A stretch of DNA of 64,000 nt from a candidate division KSB1 bacterium (GTDB lineage: Bacteria; Zhuqueibacterota; Zhuqueibacteria; Zhuqueibacterales; Zhuqueibacteraceae), in contig JAPDQB010000007.1 of the NCBI GenBank assembly GCA_034506175.1, positions 91,932 through 155,931 of the forward strand, given 5' to 3'. Under the pieces are notes generated by a model. It searched no databases and was not told the origin of the DNA. It was given only the letters and a program-made list of their open reading frames with translations. Position 1 is the first letter of the stretch; every line of letters starts with the position of its first letter. This document shows, piece after piece, positions 36,501-43,786 of the stretch. The position numbers and the translations under genes are program-made.

Positions 36501-38475
36501 TACAGTCACGGCCACCGATGGCAAGAGCCAGGCCGTCTCGACGTCATTCACGGTAACAGTTGCCAACCGCCCGCCAGTGGTGACCAACACCATTCCCAAT
36601 CAAAGCCTAACGGTTGGCGGGACGCCATTCACCCAAAATTTGAATACGGTCTTCAGTGATCCGGATGGTGACGCGCTGGCTTTTACGGCCAGCTCAAGCG
36701 CCACGAATATCGCGACAGCAAGCATTTCAGGCAGCACGCTCACAGTCACGCCTATTGCTGGCGGAAGCGCGACGATCACCGTGACCGCCAATGACGGCAA
36801 GGGTGGATCGGTTTCGACGACATTTACGGTCACTGTGACGGACAATCAACCACCGCGCATTACACATACCCCGATCATGTCGGCGGTGCCGGGCGGCCAG
36901 CCCATTCTCATCACTGCTACCGTTAGCGATGACCGCGGCATACTGAGCGTTCAGTTAATGTATCGTCGCGGCGGCGCAACAAGTTTCTCTGCGGTGACGA
37001 TGACATCGGTAAGCGGGGCCAACAATTATCAAGCTTTGATTCCGGCGAGCGATGTGACCTCGCGGGGCGTGGAGTATTTTATTCTCGTAACGGATGTGGA
37101 CAACGCGCAAACCCGGCTGCCGTCAACAGGTGGCTTTTCCATTCAAATTCAAGTGACCAGTGAAGCCAAACCAACGGCGCAACCGAGCGGCAGCGCCGCA
37201 ACCGCTTATCGGCTGATCTCCGTGCCGCTGCAATTGGATAATCCTTCTGCGAATGCGATTTTGGAAGATGATCTTGGCGCTTATGATGACACCAAATGGC
37301 GGCTTTATGGTTTGACGCCGGCGACCTCGGAAAATTTGAGCAATAAAGAACCTTACACCGAGCTTCGCACCGGCGGCGATCTTTCGCCCGGCAAAAGCTT
37401 GTTCTTGATTGTGCGCGATCCCGGCAAGACCATCACGATTGGGGCGGCGAAATCCCTCAAAACCGACCAGGAATTTCAGATCACTTTGCAGCGCGGGCAT
37501 AATTTTGTCGGAACGCCGTTTAATTTCACCATTCCCGCGAGCAAGCTGCGCTTGCAAAGCGGCGGCACAGTGAACTTGCGAACGTTCACTGGCAGTTTCA
37601 CCCCGGCCACCGAGATGCAGCCGTGGGAAGGTTATTATATAGCGAACTTGAATCAGGCCTCCGACATTCTCATCGTCAATCCGAATCTTTCGGCTGCTGC
37701 GATAAGCAAAGCCACTGGTAGCGGCTGGCGGCTGCGCATTCTCGCAAGCTGTGGCGAAGCGCGCGATGATTACAATTTCGCTGGCGCGTCATTAGAGAGC
37801 CACGACGGCTATGACGGCAATGACCTCTCTGAGCCGCCGCCGATTGGCGAGTATGTTTCGGTTTATTTCCCGCATCCCGAATGGCAAAAACCGCTCAGCC
37901 GCTTTAGCGACGACATAAGATCGGCCTCCAATCCCAATCAGAAATGGCGCTTTGTGGTGGAGAGCAACATCTCCAACGAGCTGGTGATGTTGCGCTTTGA
38001 CGGCTTAAAAGAAATTGACGCCGCTTCTGCCGTTTTTCTTGTGGACGAGGCGTTGCAATACAAACAAAATCTGCGTGCGAATGCAATTTACTCATACCAG
38101 CCGCGCAACCGTGAAAGCGCGAAAGCATTCACCTTGATCGTCGGCAAGGATGATTTTATTTCCGAGCAAACCGCGAATGCGCAAGGCGCGCCGGAGAATT
38201 TTGTTTTGGAACAAAACTTTCCGAACCCATTCAATCCGGAAACTGCGATTCGTTTCGGCCTGCCGCAGCAGAGCGTGGTAACGATCAAGATTTTCGACCT
38301 CGCCGGACATGAAGTGGCGACGTTGTTAGACCGCGTTGAATTGCCAGCAGGACGGCACCAGCGTGTGTGGGATGGCCGGGACGCGCAGGGTAGAACAACT
38401 GTGAGCGGAATTTATTTCTGCCGTTTGACGGCTACGGGATTTGCCAAAACCGTGAAATTGACTATGATGCGATAA
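33532..38475 (+). CDS. Very large secreted FG-GAP / cadherin-like repeat protein with sorting domain
   Basis: A 1647-residue protein; ATG 33532 follows GGGAGCGAGAG and opens a signal peptide (FSFVVLIIIFLISGAAHAQ). Residues about 30-150 are a beta-sandwich. About 170-520 holds six or seven FG-GAP/VCBS repeats (WGDYDNDGDLDILLTG), which form a calcium-binding propeller. A fibronectin III-like domain follows (PAVPTNLSGSITGSSAIFRW), then five cadherin/Ig-like units of about 92 residues (IPNQSLTVGGTPFTQNL, FSDPDGDALIFTASSSATN). The end has FVLEQNFPNPFNPETAIRF and GIYFCRLTATGF, a type IX-style sorting domain. It is likely an adhesin or surface-layer protein; it begins 190 nt after the kinase-linked TPR gene. 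Confidence 0.9.
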   Translation: MRYFIFSFVVLIIIFLISGAAHAQVGPLVFASYKINDDDFPLSLGDNDGRPESCETIELAVSLTNLGTATATDVEVQNLSCSDPDISVIDTDNCWGSIPGGTTKENECQFGFVIKSSLTAGKTITFSMTILASNGGPWNRTFNVNIYVQNQEQFFCDVFDGSPGVKNTTVTWADIIGNDGRLDFLTVGQDNNLREVSKLYRNDAPGGHFVDVSTTASIIGVRDGSAAWGDYDNDEDLDLLLTGDATNSHGLARVARLYRYEGGGRFTDISTSLPGVRNGAGVWGDYDNDGDLDILLTGSSAPGVNITKIYKNEKGSFSEAVSLPGVAGGSAAAWGDYDNDGDLDILLTGQDITGNPVAMVYRNTNGSFENIGAPLTGVSASAVAWGDYDSDGDLDILLAGRQSNGNRITRVYRNTNGSFADINAGLPGITNGSVAWGDYDNDGDLDILLVGEASTGSISKVYRNNNDATFSDTAALLIGVKSSSANWGDYDNDGDLDILLAGEDDQYGFGPITKVYRNTVARVNTRPAVPTNLSGSITGSSAIFRWNKSTDNETAQNGLTYNVRLGTTPNGIQNVSPMSNLANGFRRVPKIGNASHLNSFTIKNLSPGTTYYWSVQAVDNAFAGSAFAAEQSFTVPPNRVPVVANVIPNPTLSVSGPAFTRDLNASPAVFNDPDGDVLTYTANSSATNIATASISGSILTVTPIAGGSATITVTANDGRGGTVSTTFTVTVTTNRAPVVVSTIPNQNLTVGGTPFTQNLMAIFSDPDGDALIFTASSSATNIATASISGSTLTVTAVSGGSATITVTATDGKSQAVSTSFTVTVANRPPVVVGTIPNQSLTVGGTPFTQNLTAIFSDPDGDALIFTGSSSATNIATASISGSTLTVTAVSGGSATITVTATDGKSQAVSTSFTVTVANRPPVVVGTIPNQSLTVGGTPFTQSLTAIFSDPDGDALIFTASSSATNIATANVPTGSSILTVTAVSGGIAVITVTATDGKSQAVSTSFTVTVANRPPVVTNTIPNQSLTVGGTPFTQNLNTVFSDPDGDALAFTASSSATNIATASISGSTLTVTPIAGGSATITVTANDGKGGSVSTTFTVTVTDNQPPRITHTPIMSAVPGGQPILITATVSDDRGILSVQLMYRRGGATSFSAVTMTSVSGANNYQALIPASDVTSRGVEYFILVTDVDNAQTRLPSTGGFSIQIQVTSEAKPTAQPSGSAATAYRLISVPLQLDNPSANAILEDDLGAYDDTKWRLYGLTPATSENLSNKEPYTELRTGGDLSPGKSLFLIVRDPGKTITIGAAKSLKTDQEFQITLQRGHNFVGTPFNFTIPASKLRLQSGGTVNLRTFTGSFTPATEMQPWEGYYIANLNQASDILIVNPNLSAAAISKATGSGWRLRILASCGEARDDYNFAGASLESHDGYDGNDLSEPPPIGEYVSVYFPHPEWQKPLSRFSDDIRSASNPNQKWRFVVESNISNELVMLRFDGLKEIDAASAVFLVDEALQYKQNLRANAIYSYQPRNRESAKAFTLIVGKDDFISEQTANAQGAPENFVLEQNFPNPFNPETAIRFGLPQQSVVTIKIFDLAGHEVATLLDRVELPAGRHQRVWDGRDAQGRTTVSGIYFCRLTATGFAKTVKLTMMR
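35473..36843 (+). repeat. 276-bp in-frame tandem repeat array
   Basis: Unit starts (CCCAATCAAAGCCTAACGGT or close variant) fall at 35761, 36037, 36313 and 36595, with spacings 276, 276 and 282. A more diverged unit precedes (35473). Units 2 and 3 are almost identical in DNA, the others less so. The 6-bp extra in the 36313 unit changes ASISGST to ANVPTGSSI. This indicates recent duplication or gene conversion. Confidence 0.92.
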
Positions 38476-38486
38476 ATTGCAAAAAA

Positions 38487-38517
38487 ATTGACCGGTCACT
38501 GCGAGTGACCGGTCAAT
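38487..38517. repeat. GACCGGTC palindrome, copy 3 (perfect)
   Basis: ATTGACCGGTCACT, GCG, AGTGACCGGTCAAT: a perfect 14-bp stem. It lies 11 nt after the stop of the large secreted protein and 9 nt before the stop of the convergent DsrE-like gene, so it could serve as a two-way terminator although no long T-run flanks it. Confidence 0.92.
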
Positions 38518-38526
38518 AATTCGGCC

Positions 38527-39009
38527 TCACGTAAAAATAATCTGCGCGCCGGCGGACTTCTCGTAAAACGTGCCGACGTTGATGATGTCTTCGACTTGAT
38601 CGCAGAAGTCTTCTTTCTTCAGATGAAACATATCCACCGAAGCTTTGCAGGCGTACAGCCTGGCGCCGGCGTCGTGCACCATTTCGATGAACTCGTTCAC
38701 CGGCGGAATGTCGAGCTTCTCCATTTCCTTTTTCATCATTTTGGTGGCGAACGCCGACATGCCGGGCAGAATGCCGACCAGCGAGGGAATGTGCATGCCG
38801 GGATTGCCGACCGTCGCGACCTTCAGCTTCTTCATGCGTTTTTTCATGATCGCCTCCAATCCGAAAAAAGTGAAGAAGAGCGTCGCCTCGATGCCTTCCA
38901 TGCGGGCGCCGTTGGCCATGATCAGGCCCGGATAGACGCCGTCGAGAGAGCCTCGCGAAATGATGATGGAGACCTTCTCGATTTTTCCGTTTTTGCCGTT
39001 TTCAGACAT
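38527..39009 (-). CDS. DsrE/DsrF-like sulfurtransferase family protein
   Basis: A 160-residue protein starting MSENGKNGKIEKVSIII, with AAGGAGAG upstream; a GTG two codons earlier is less likely. The core (VSIIISRGSLDGVYPGLIMA, ATLFFTFFGLEAIMK, FIEMVHDAGARLYACKASV) is the DsrE2/DrsE-like fold. The Cys in LYACKAS is the position used to carry persulfide in the family; a second Cys lies in KEDFCDQ. It is the last gene of the operon with a TusE-like protein, DUF1641, an SQR-like flavoprotein and a MerR regulator, so it likely hands sulfane sulfur between these proteins. Confidence 0.88.
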   Translation of the reverse strand: MSENGKNGKIEKVSIIISRGSLDGVYPGLIMANGARMEGIEATLFFTFFGLEAIMKKRMKKLKVATVGNPGMHIPSLVGILPGMSAFATKMMKKEMEKLDIPPVNEFIEMVHDAGARLYACKASVDMFHLKKEDFCDQVEDIINVGTFYEKSAGAQIIFT

Positions 39010-39027
39010 AACCACTCTCCTTTTTCA

Positions 39028-39336
39028 TTACACACAGCCTTTGGGTTTCGGCAGACCGGCGATGCGCGCGGCTTTCTTGGCCGGCCCGTTCGGAAACAAC
39101 TCGTACAATTCCTTCGTCGGAATGCCGCCGGCGTTTTTCAGCCGGCGAATGGTCGGGACCTCGCCGTTTTCGAGGTATTCTTTGCGCATGAAGCGGATGA
39201 CATCCCAATGACGATCGGTCAATTGCAGAATGCCTTCCTGTTCGGCCAAATACCGCGCCAAGTCTTCCGTCCATTCCTTCGCATCGACCAGAAAGCCTTC
39301 CTCGTTGAATTTGATATCCAAAGTTAAAGTTGACAT
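39028..39336 (-). CDS. TusE/DsrC-family sulfur carrier
   Basis: A 102-residue protein with the family signatures LTDRHWDVIRFMRKEYLENG, PTIRRLKNAGG, LYELFPNGPAKKAARIAGLP and KPKGCV. The penultimate Cys (CysA) of the flexible C-terminal arm is present. The position of the second DsrC Cys, in the GPAKxAC segment, is Ala here (AKKAARIAG). This one-Cys state fits TusE or RspA-type sulfur carriers better than the true DsrC that forms a trisulfide with DsrAB, and no dsrAB is in the window. AAAGGAG precedes the ATG. It sits 18 nt before the DsrE-like gene. Confidence 0.9.
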   Translation of the reverse strand: MSTLTLDIKFNEEGFLVDAKEWTEDLARYLAEQEGILQLTDRHWDVIRFMRKEYLENGEVPTIRRLKNAGGIPTKELYELFPNGPAKKAARIAGLPKPKGCV

Positions 39337-39354
39337 CGTCCTTCTCCTTTCATT

Positions 39355-40047
39355 TTAATTTTTGCCATTCGGCGCCAAATCCGAATGGGAAAGATTTTTC
39401 AACAACTGCATGCCGAAGGCCAGACTGCGTTTCATTTCCGGCGTTCGGGCCGTTTTCAGCAAATGCCAATACGAAACGTTCTCATCGACTTTGATGTCGA
39501 GATTTTTATAAACCGCCACCGCGTTGTTGACCGCCGAGAGCACATCCGGCTGCGTCAGATTTTTGATCGTCAGCAGAATCGTCGTGATATTCTCACCCAG
39601 CGCTTTGACATCTTCCGCCGAGAACGTGGCGACGATGCGGTCGAGAACGCGAAACAGCTCTTTAAAAAAGCTGAAATAACCCTTGCGCTCCAGCTCGTTC
39701 AAGGTGGCGAGCAACTCGAGAAAAACCTGTTTGCCGAGCGGGGCTGCATCGGCGACGAAATCCGCGGCGCTTTCCATCTGCTCGAGCAGCTTGCTGAGAT
39801 GGCGGGTGTTGCGCAGCAGCCTTTTGAGCAGATGCAGCAAATCCTTTGCGTCAAAATGCTGCGACACTTCCTCCAGCTCGGTGACCGCGGTTTGAAACAC
39901 GTCGGTTCCGATCCGGCTCAAATCATCTTTCAGTTCCTGCCATTCGCGCTGGCGGCGCTCATTTTGCATCATCTGCGCCGTCAAAACATCGAGCTTGCGA
40001 TCAATGTCGTCCAGCCTTTTTTCAAGTTCCATGTTGTTCATCGTCAT
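39355..40047 (-). CDS. DUF1641 family protein
   Basis: A 230-residue protein: a coiled-coil N-terminus (MELEKRLDDIDRKLDVLTAQ), then helices including LLRNTRHLSKLLEQMESAAD, GYFSFFKELFRVLDRIVATF and LGENITTILLTIKNLTQPDVL, the DUF1641 core. DUF1641 genes are regularly found beside sulfide:quinone oxidoreductase-like genes and formate dehydrogenase genes. The biochemical role is unknown, and an accessory or membrane-association role for the flavoprotein is the usual guess. The start ATG overlaps the flavoprotein stop (ATGA), so the two are translationally coupled. An ATG 6 nt further in is also possible. Confidence 0.87.
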   Translation of the reverse strand: MTMNNMELEKRLDDIDRKLDVLTAQMMQNERRQREWQELKDDLSRIGTDVFQTAVTELEEVSQHFDAKDLLHLLKRLLRNTRHLSKLLEQMESAADFVADAAPLGKQVFLELLATLNELERKGYFSFFKELFRVLDRIVATFSAEDVKALGENITTILLTIKNLTQPDVLSAVNNAVAVYKNLDIKVDENVSYWHLLKTARTPEMKRSLAFGMQLLKNLSHSDLAPNGKN

Positions 40048-41273
40048 TGCCTCTTGCCCGCCATGTTCATTTGCGCTTCAATCGGCAGTTCCGCGCCTTT
40101 GAGCAGCAAATTCCAATATACCCAGCGAAACATCATTTTGCCCCAGTGATTCATCTTGGTTTCTTCCAGCAGCGAAAAGGGGCCGATGCCGGGCAGCGGG
40201 AATTTTCCGGGCAGCGGCTCGACGTCGTAATTGAAATCGATCAAAATGCCCTTGCCGAAACCGGACTCGATGAAACAATTGGCGTGGCCGTCGAAACGCG
40301 GCAGCAGCGGCCGCTTGTCGATGGCGCGCAAAATATTTTCAAACAGAACTTCGGCCTGGAAATGCGCCACCGATCCGGCTTTCGACGAGGTCAGATTGGT
40401 CGCGTCGCCGAGCACGAAAATATTTTCATAATTTTTGGCGCGAAGCGTTTTGGGATCGGTCGGCACGAAGTTGAGATCATCGCCCAGCCCCGAGCGGCCG
40501 ATCACCTCGTCGCCCATGTTCGTTGGCACGGTGACGAGCAAATCGTATTCGACTTCGCGCTCGTCGTAGGAAATGATTTTGTTGGCGGCGCTGTCGACGC
40601 GCTCGATGGCAAATTCCGGCACGAGATGGATGTTTTTGCGCTCCAAAAAATTGCCGAGAAATTTGGAGGCTTTGGGTTTGGTAAACGCGCCGGGCAGCGG
40701 CGTCACGAACGTGAGATCGACTTTGTCGCGCATGCCCTGCTCGGTAAACCACCAGTCGGCGAGAAAAACAAACTCCAGTGGGGCGACCGGGCATTTGATC
40801 GGCATCTCGACGACGTTCATCACCATGCGCCCGCCTTCCCAATATTTCAAAAAATTCGCCAGGCCAACCGCGCCGTCGAGGGTATAGAAATCAAAAATAT
40901 TTTTGTGCCAGGCGCCGTTGCGCAGGCCGGGAGTTTCGTCGGGGTTGATCCGCGAGCCGGTGGCGATGATGAGAAAATCATACGGCAGCACCGCGCCGCT
41001 TTCCAATTTCACGCGGCTTTTCTCCGGCTCGATCATTTCGATGTTCGACATGATCAAATTCACCTGCGGCGGCAGATAATCGCGCTTGGGCTTGATCACG
41101 TCGGCGCGCGTGTAAATGCCGAACGGGATGAAGAGAAATCCGGGTTGGTAGTAATGCGTCTCGTCCTTGTCGACGATGGTGATCTGCCACTCGGTTGCAT
41201 CCAGCGCCGCCGCCAGCTTGTTCGCCATGATGGTGCCGGCCGTGCCCGCGCCGAGTATCACTAATTTTTTCAT
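40044..41273 (-). CDS. Sulfide:quinone oxidoreductase-like flavoprotein
   Basis: A 409-residue FAD protein beginning MKKLVILGAGTAGTIMANKL. Other landmarks are YYQPGFLFIPFG, DFLIIATGSR, IKCPVAPLEFVFLADW (conserved redox Cys), NIFVLGDATNLTSSKAGSVA and a C-terminal amphipathic region (MFRWVYWNLLLKGAELPIE) that could dip into the membrane. SQR enzymes oxidise sulfide to sulfane sulfur and pass electrons to quinone. The Cys partner typical of classical SQRs near residue 330-350 corresponds to HANCFIES. It is part of a sulfur operon with MerR upstream (15 nt) and DUF1641 downstream. ATG 41273 (GGAG upstream) is preferred to GTG 41279. Confidence 0.85.
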   Translation of the reverse strand: MKKLVILGAGTAGTIMANKLAAALDATEWQITIVDKDETHYYQPGFLFIPFGIYTRADVIKPKRDYLPPQVNLIMSNIEMIEPEKSRVKLESGAVLPYDFLIIATGSRINPDETPGLRNGAWHKNIFDFYTLDGAVGLANFLKYWEGGRMVMNVVEMPIKCPVAPLEFVFLADWWFTEQGMRDKVDLTFVTPLPGAFTKPKASKFLGNFLERKNIHLVPEFAIERVDSAANKIISYDEREVEYDLLVTVPTNMGDEVIGRSGLGDDLNFVPTDPKTLRAKNYENIFVLGDATNLTSSKAGSVAHFQAEVLFENILRAIDKRPLLPRFDGHANCFIESGFGKGILIDFNYDVEPLPGKFPLPGIGPFSLLEETKMNHWGKMMFRWVYWNLLLKGAELPIEAQMNMAGKRQ

Positions 41274-41288
41274 AACCACTCCACAAAT

Positions 41289-41780
41289 TTATCTTGACCT
41301 GGTTGATGACGACGTTGCTTCTTTGTGCTGCAATTTATACAGCAGCGTTTTGAGATTCGTGCAATCCGAAGCGCTGCGATAGACTTGACACTCGCGGCAA
41401 TCCGCCGTACGGCAGATTGCCGGGAGGTTCGGCTTCAAGGTCCAACACGGTTGCGTGGCGCCCGTAAATGCGGGACAGCCTCGGCGATCTGCAAGAGAAC
41501 ACGGCTTTATCTGCCAACACGGCATCAGCGCCAACAGCCGGCGAATGCCGGCGAGGTTGAGACCCTGCTCCTTGATCAGGCGGCGAATGCAATTCATCCA
41601 ATGCACGTCCTCTTCGGTAAAGACGCGTTGTCCCGTCGTCGTTTTCGCCGGGATGAACAAGCCTTCACGCTCGTACATGCGAATTGTCTCAACCGCAATG
41701 CGAAGCTGTTTCGCCACGTGCCCGATTTTTACGACGCTGCCATTGCTTGTCTGCAACATTTTTCTCTTTGTCATCCGCAT
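41289..41780 (-). CDS. MerR-family regulator with a cysteine-rich C-terminus
   Basis: A 163-residue regulator. Residues 15-85 are the winged-helix and coiled-coil start (VKIGHVAKQLRIAVETIRMYE, YEREGLFIPAKTTTGQRVF). The C-terminal ~70 residues hold nine or more Cys (LMPCWQIKPCSLADRRGC, QPCWTLKPNLPAICRT, DCRECQVYRSASDC). That pattern could bind a metal, an iron-sulfur cluster or reactive sulfur. It is the first gene of the SQR/DUF1641/TusE/DsrE operon and likely senses a sulfur or redox signal to control it. A palindrome just upstream is a plausible operator. The exact start is uncertain (ATG 41780 or 41774). Confidence 0.87.
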   Translation of the reverse strand: MRMTKRKMLQTSNGSVVKIGHVAKQLRIAVETIRMYEREGLFIPAKTTTGQRVFTEEDVHWMNCIRRLIKEQGLNLAGIRRLLALMPCWQIKPCSLADRRGCPAFTGATQPCWTLKPNLPAICRTADCRECQVYRSASDCTNLKTLLYKLQHKEATSSSTRSR

Positions 41781-41794
41781 GAGTTTTTGAATTT

Positions 41795-41812
41795 CTGTAT
41801 TTCATAATACAG
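41795..41812 (-). promoter_or_regulatory. Candidate operator/-10 of the MerR-led sulfur operon
   Basis: CTGTATT-N4-AATACAG is a perfect 7-bp inverted repeat 15 nt upstream of the MerR start. On the minus strand it contains TATTAT, a possible -10, with TTGTGG 20 nt further upstream; a long spacer is typical of MerR-controlled promoters. Autoregulation is inferred from position. The rest of 41813-41981 shows no gene. Confidence 0.45.
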
Positions 41813-41981
41813 CTTTTGCAAGAGGCGGGCCACAAAATCGGCGCATTGCCATCACCCTATTTTTCTTGATGATAATGCCGAGCGATGGGATTGCGATGAG
41901 AAAGATTTTTTCTTAATTTTGAAAAAACGGCGGGCTATTTTTGCGGTCTTGAGAAAATTCCCCAATGAATTTTTTCAATAA

Positions 41982-42029
41982 AAAAGCCTGCGCTCACCCG
42001 AAGATGACAACAGGTGAACGCAGGCTTTT
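41982..42029 (-). terminator. Intrinsic terminator after the secreted protein gene
   Basis: AAAAGCCTGCGCTCACC (41982-41998) pairs with GGTGAACGCAGGCTTTT (42013-42029), one mismatch, 14-nt loop. On the minus strand it is 39 nt past the stop at 42068 and runs into TTTTTTATTG. Confidence 0.88.
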
Positions 42030-42067
42030 CCTGCTTTGGGTTCGAAATTTTGCGTGCTAAAATTTTT

Positions 42068-43684
42068 TTATCGGATCAGCACCAGTTTTTTCACGGCGTG
42101 CTGGCGGCCAACTTCCAATTGATAGAAGTAAACGCCGGCGGGAACGAGGCGGCCTAAACGGTCGCGGCCATCCCACAGGACAGCGTTGTTGCGGCGCAAT
42201 TCAGCGCCGGCAAAACTTGCGACTTCCTGGCCCAGCACATTAAAAATCCGCAAGCTCGGCAACGCCGAGGTGGCGCCGATAGTGAAGCTGATTCGGACTT
42301 GCCCCTGCCGCGGCGCAAACGGATTCGGCTGCGCTTCGTTGAGAACAAAGGTCGTGGGTGTTGGCGAATCGTCGAGCACCGCCGAAACCGTTCGGGTTTG
42401 CCTCGCCGCCGTCACCTGCAGCGGTTTGAGCGTGTATTGCTTGAACTGTTCGCCGACGGTGACGGCTTGATTTTTTCCCAAATAGTACGTGATGAAATCA
42501 AAGCTGAACGAGCCGGTAATGTTGCCGGTTGAAGTCACGAGAATGCCGGCGTCGCCATAAGATTTTTTGTCACCGGTATCATCGGCGTTCGTACGCGAAT
42601 CGTCGGTGTAATAAAGCTCGCGTTTGGCACCGATCATCGGAATGTTCATCAGCGTCAAAATCGTCCCCGGCTCGCCGGTGCGCATCAACCAATTCAAGCC
42701 GTCGGGCGGATCGGTGATGGTTTTAGCGGGTGAATCCACCGCCCCGTCAATGGTGATGCCATTCTGATTGAAGGCGTTGAAGAATTTCATGCCAATCGCG
42801 CGTTCGTTCAAATCGACAGATTGCCGGATTGAATTGACGGTCAAGCCGCTGACTTCGGGAATTTTTGCGTTTTGCGCGCCGAAGACCGTGCTAAAAGGAA
42901 AGTACTGCGTCACGAAGCTGGCGGTGGAGTCAATCACCGCCTCGAGAAAAATGAGACTGATGCCAAGCTCGCGCAACACCCGCACCGGACCGCCGCCATA
43001 TCGAATGCTGCGGTACCTCAGATTGTCCTGTTCATTAATCACCACGTTAAAAATGGAAAATCGTCCGCCGACCCGAACTTTTTGGCGGTCCAAAATATCG
43101 TTATTATCACCGTATGGCGCTTTGATCCGCGTGTCGACGAACCAACCCTGGGCGTCATGGGCGTCGATGTAGCTTGTCGCAAAAACGGTGTCGGCCCCGT
43201 TAGTTACCGAGCCGCGGGAATAACGAACGTGCGCAGCGGGTTTGGGGGGATTGGGAACACGGCGAAAAAGATACAGCCAGCCCTTCTCATGGGTGATGGG
43301 ATCGGTCACTTCCAGCTCGAGACGAATCTCGGTGCTGCCGTCGATCCATTTGTCGGTCGGCGCGCGATCGCCGGTATCGCCCGGCATAAAAACCACCTGA
43401 TCGTTGGTATCCGCAATCGTGTCGCTTTCACGCAAAAACAGTCCTCTTTCATTCACTTCGTCAATTTGAAAGGGCGAAGCTTCGAAATTGCCGTTGGTAT
43501 AACGATAAGCGGTAAAAACCTTGATGGTGTCGTTGGTCAAGGCTGGCAGCTTGCCGGCGGCGACGACGATCGGATCGTAAAGCCGCGCCAATGTTTTCTG
43601 TTGAGCCAAAACAGGATTGGCGAATGCAGCACAACACAGCGCGGTCAAAATCAACAAGCGGCTTTTGGTACGAAAAGACAGCAT
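42068..43684 (-). CDS. Secreted protein of unknown function with C-terminal sorting domain
   Basis: A 538-residue protein. ATG 43684 has AAGGAGGG 7 nt upstream and opens a signal peptide (SRLLILTALCCAAFANPVLAQ), so I take it over the longer frame beginning at 43783. The mature part is beta-rich (RLYDPIVVAAGKLPALTND, WIDGSTEIRLELEVTDPI, GGRFSIFNVVINEQDNL) and I do not recognise a family. The end has NEAQPNPFAPRQGQVRISF, LRIFNVLGQEVASF and GVYFYQLEVGRQH, the sorting domain shared with two other proteins in the window. A strong terminator follows. It should be exported to the surface or medium. Confidence 0.8.
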   Translation of the reverse strand: MLSFRTKSRLLILTALCCAAFANPVLAQQKTLARLYDPIVVAAGKLPALTNDTIKVFTAYRYTNGNFEASPFQIDEVNERGLFLRESDTIADTNDQVVFMPGDTGDRAPTDKWIDGSTEIRLELEVTDPITHEKGWLYLFRRVPNPPKPAAHVRYSRGSVTNGADTVFATSYIDAHDAQGWFVDTRIKAPYGDNNDILDRQKVRVGGRFSIFNVVINEQDNLRYRSIRYGGGPVRVLRELGISLIFLEAVIDSTASFVTQYFPFSTVFGAQNAKIPEVSGLTVNSIRQSVDLNERAIGMKFFNAFNQNGITIDGAVDSPAKTITDPPDGLNWLMRTGEPGTILTLMNIPMIGAKRELYYTDDSRTNADDTGDKKSYGDAGILVTSTGNITGSFSFDFITYYLGKNQAVTVGEQFKQYTLKPLQVTAARQTRTVSAVLDDSPTPTTFVLNEAQPNPFAPRQGQVRISFTIGATSALPSLRIFNVLGQEVASFAGAELRRNNAVLWDGRDRLGRLVPAGVYFYQLEVGRQHAVKKLVLIR

Positions 43685-43786
43685 ACAATACCCTCCTTGG
43701 GATTGTTGAGAGTTTGATGAAACCACCGATGAATTACCCTCGCGCCAAACGTGCCACCCGGCACTCACATCCAATATATTCATTTT

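Noticed and set aside
35473..36843. CRISPR-like array suggested by regular repeat spacing
   Set aside because: Units are contiguous 276-bp coding repeats without short repeat/spacer structure; no cas genes are nearby.
39028..39336. Dissimilatory sulfite reductase DsrC
   Set aside because: The second conserved Cys is replaced by Ala and no dsrAB is present in the window.
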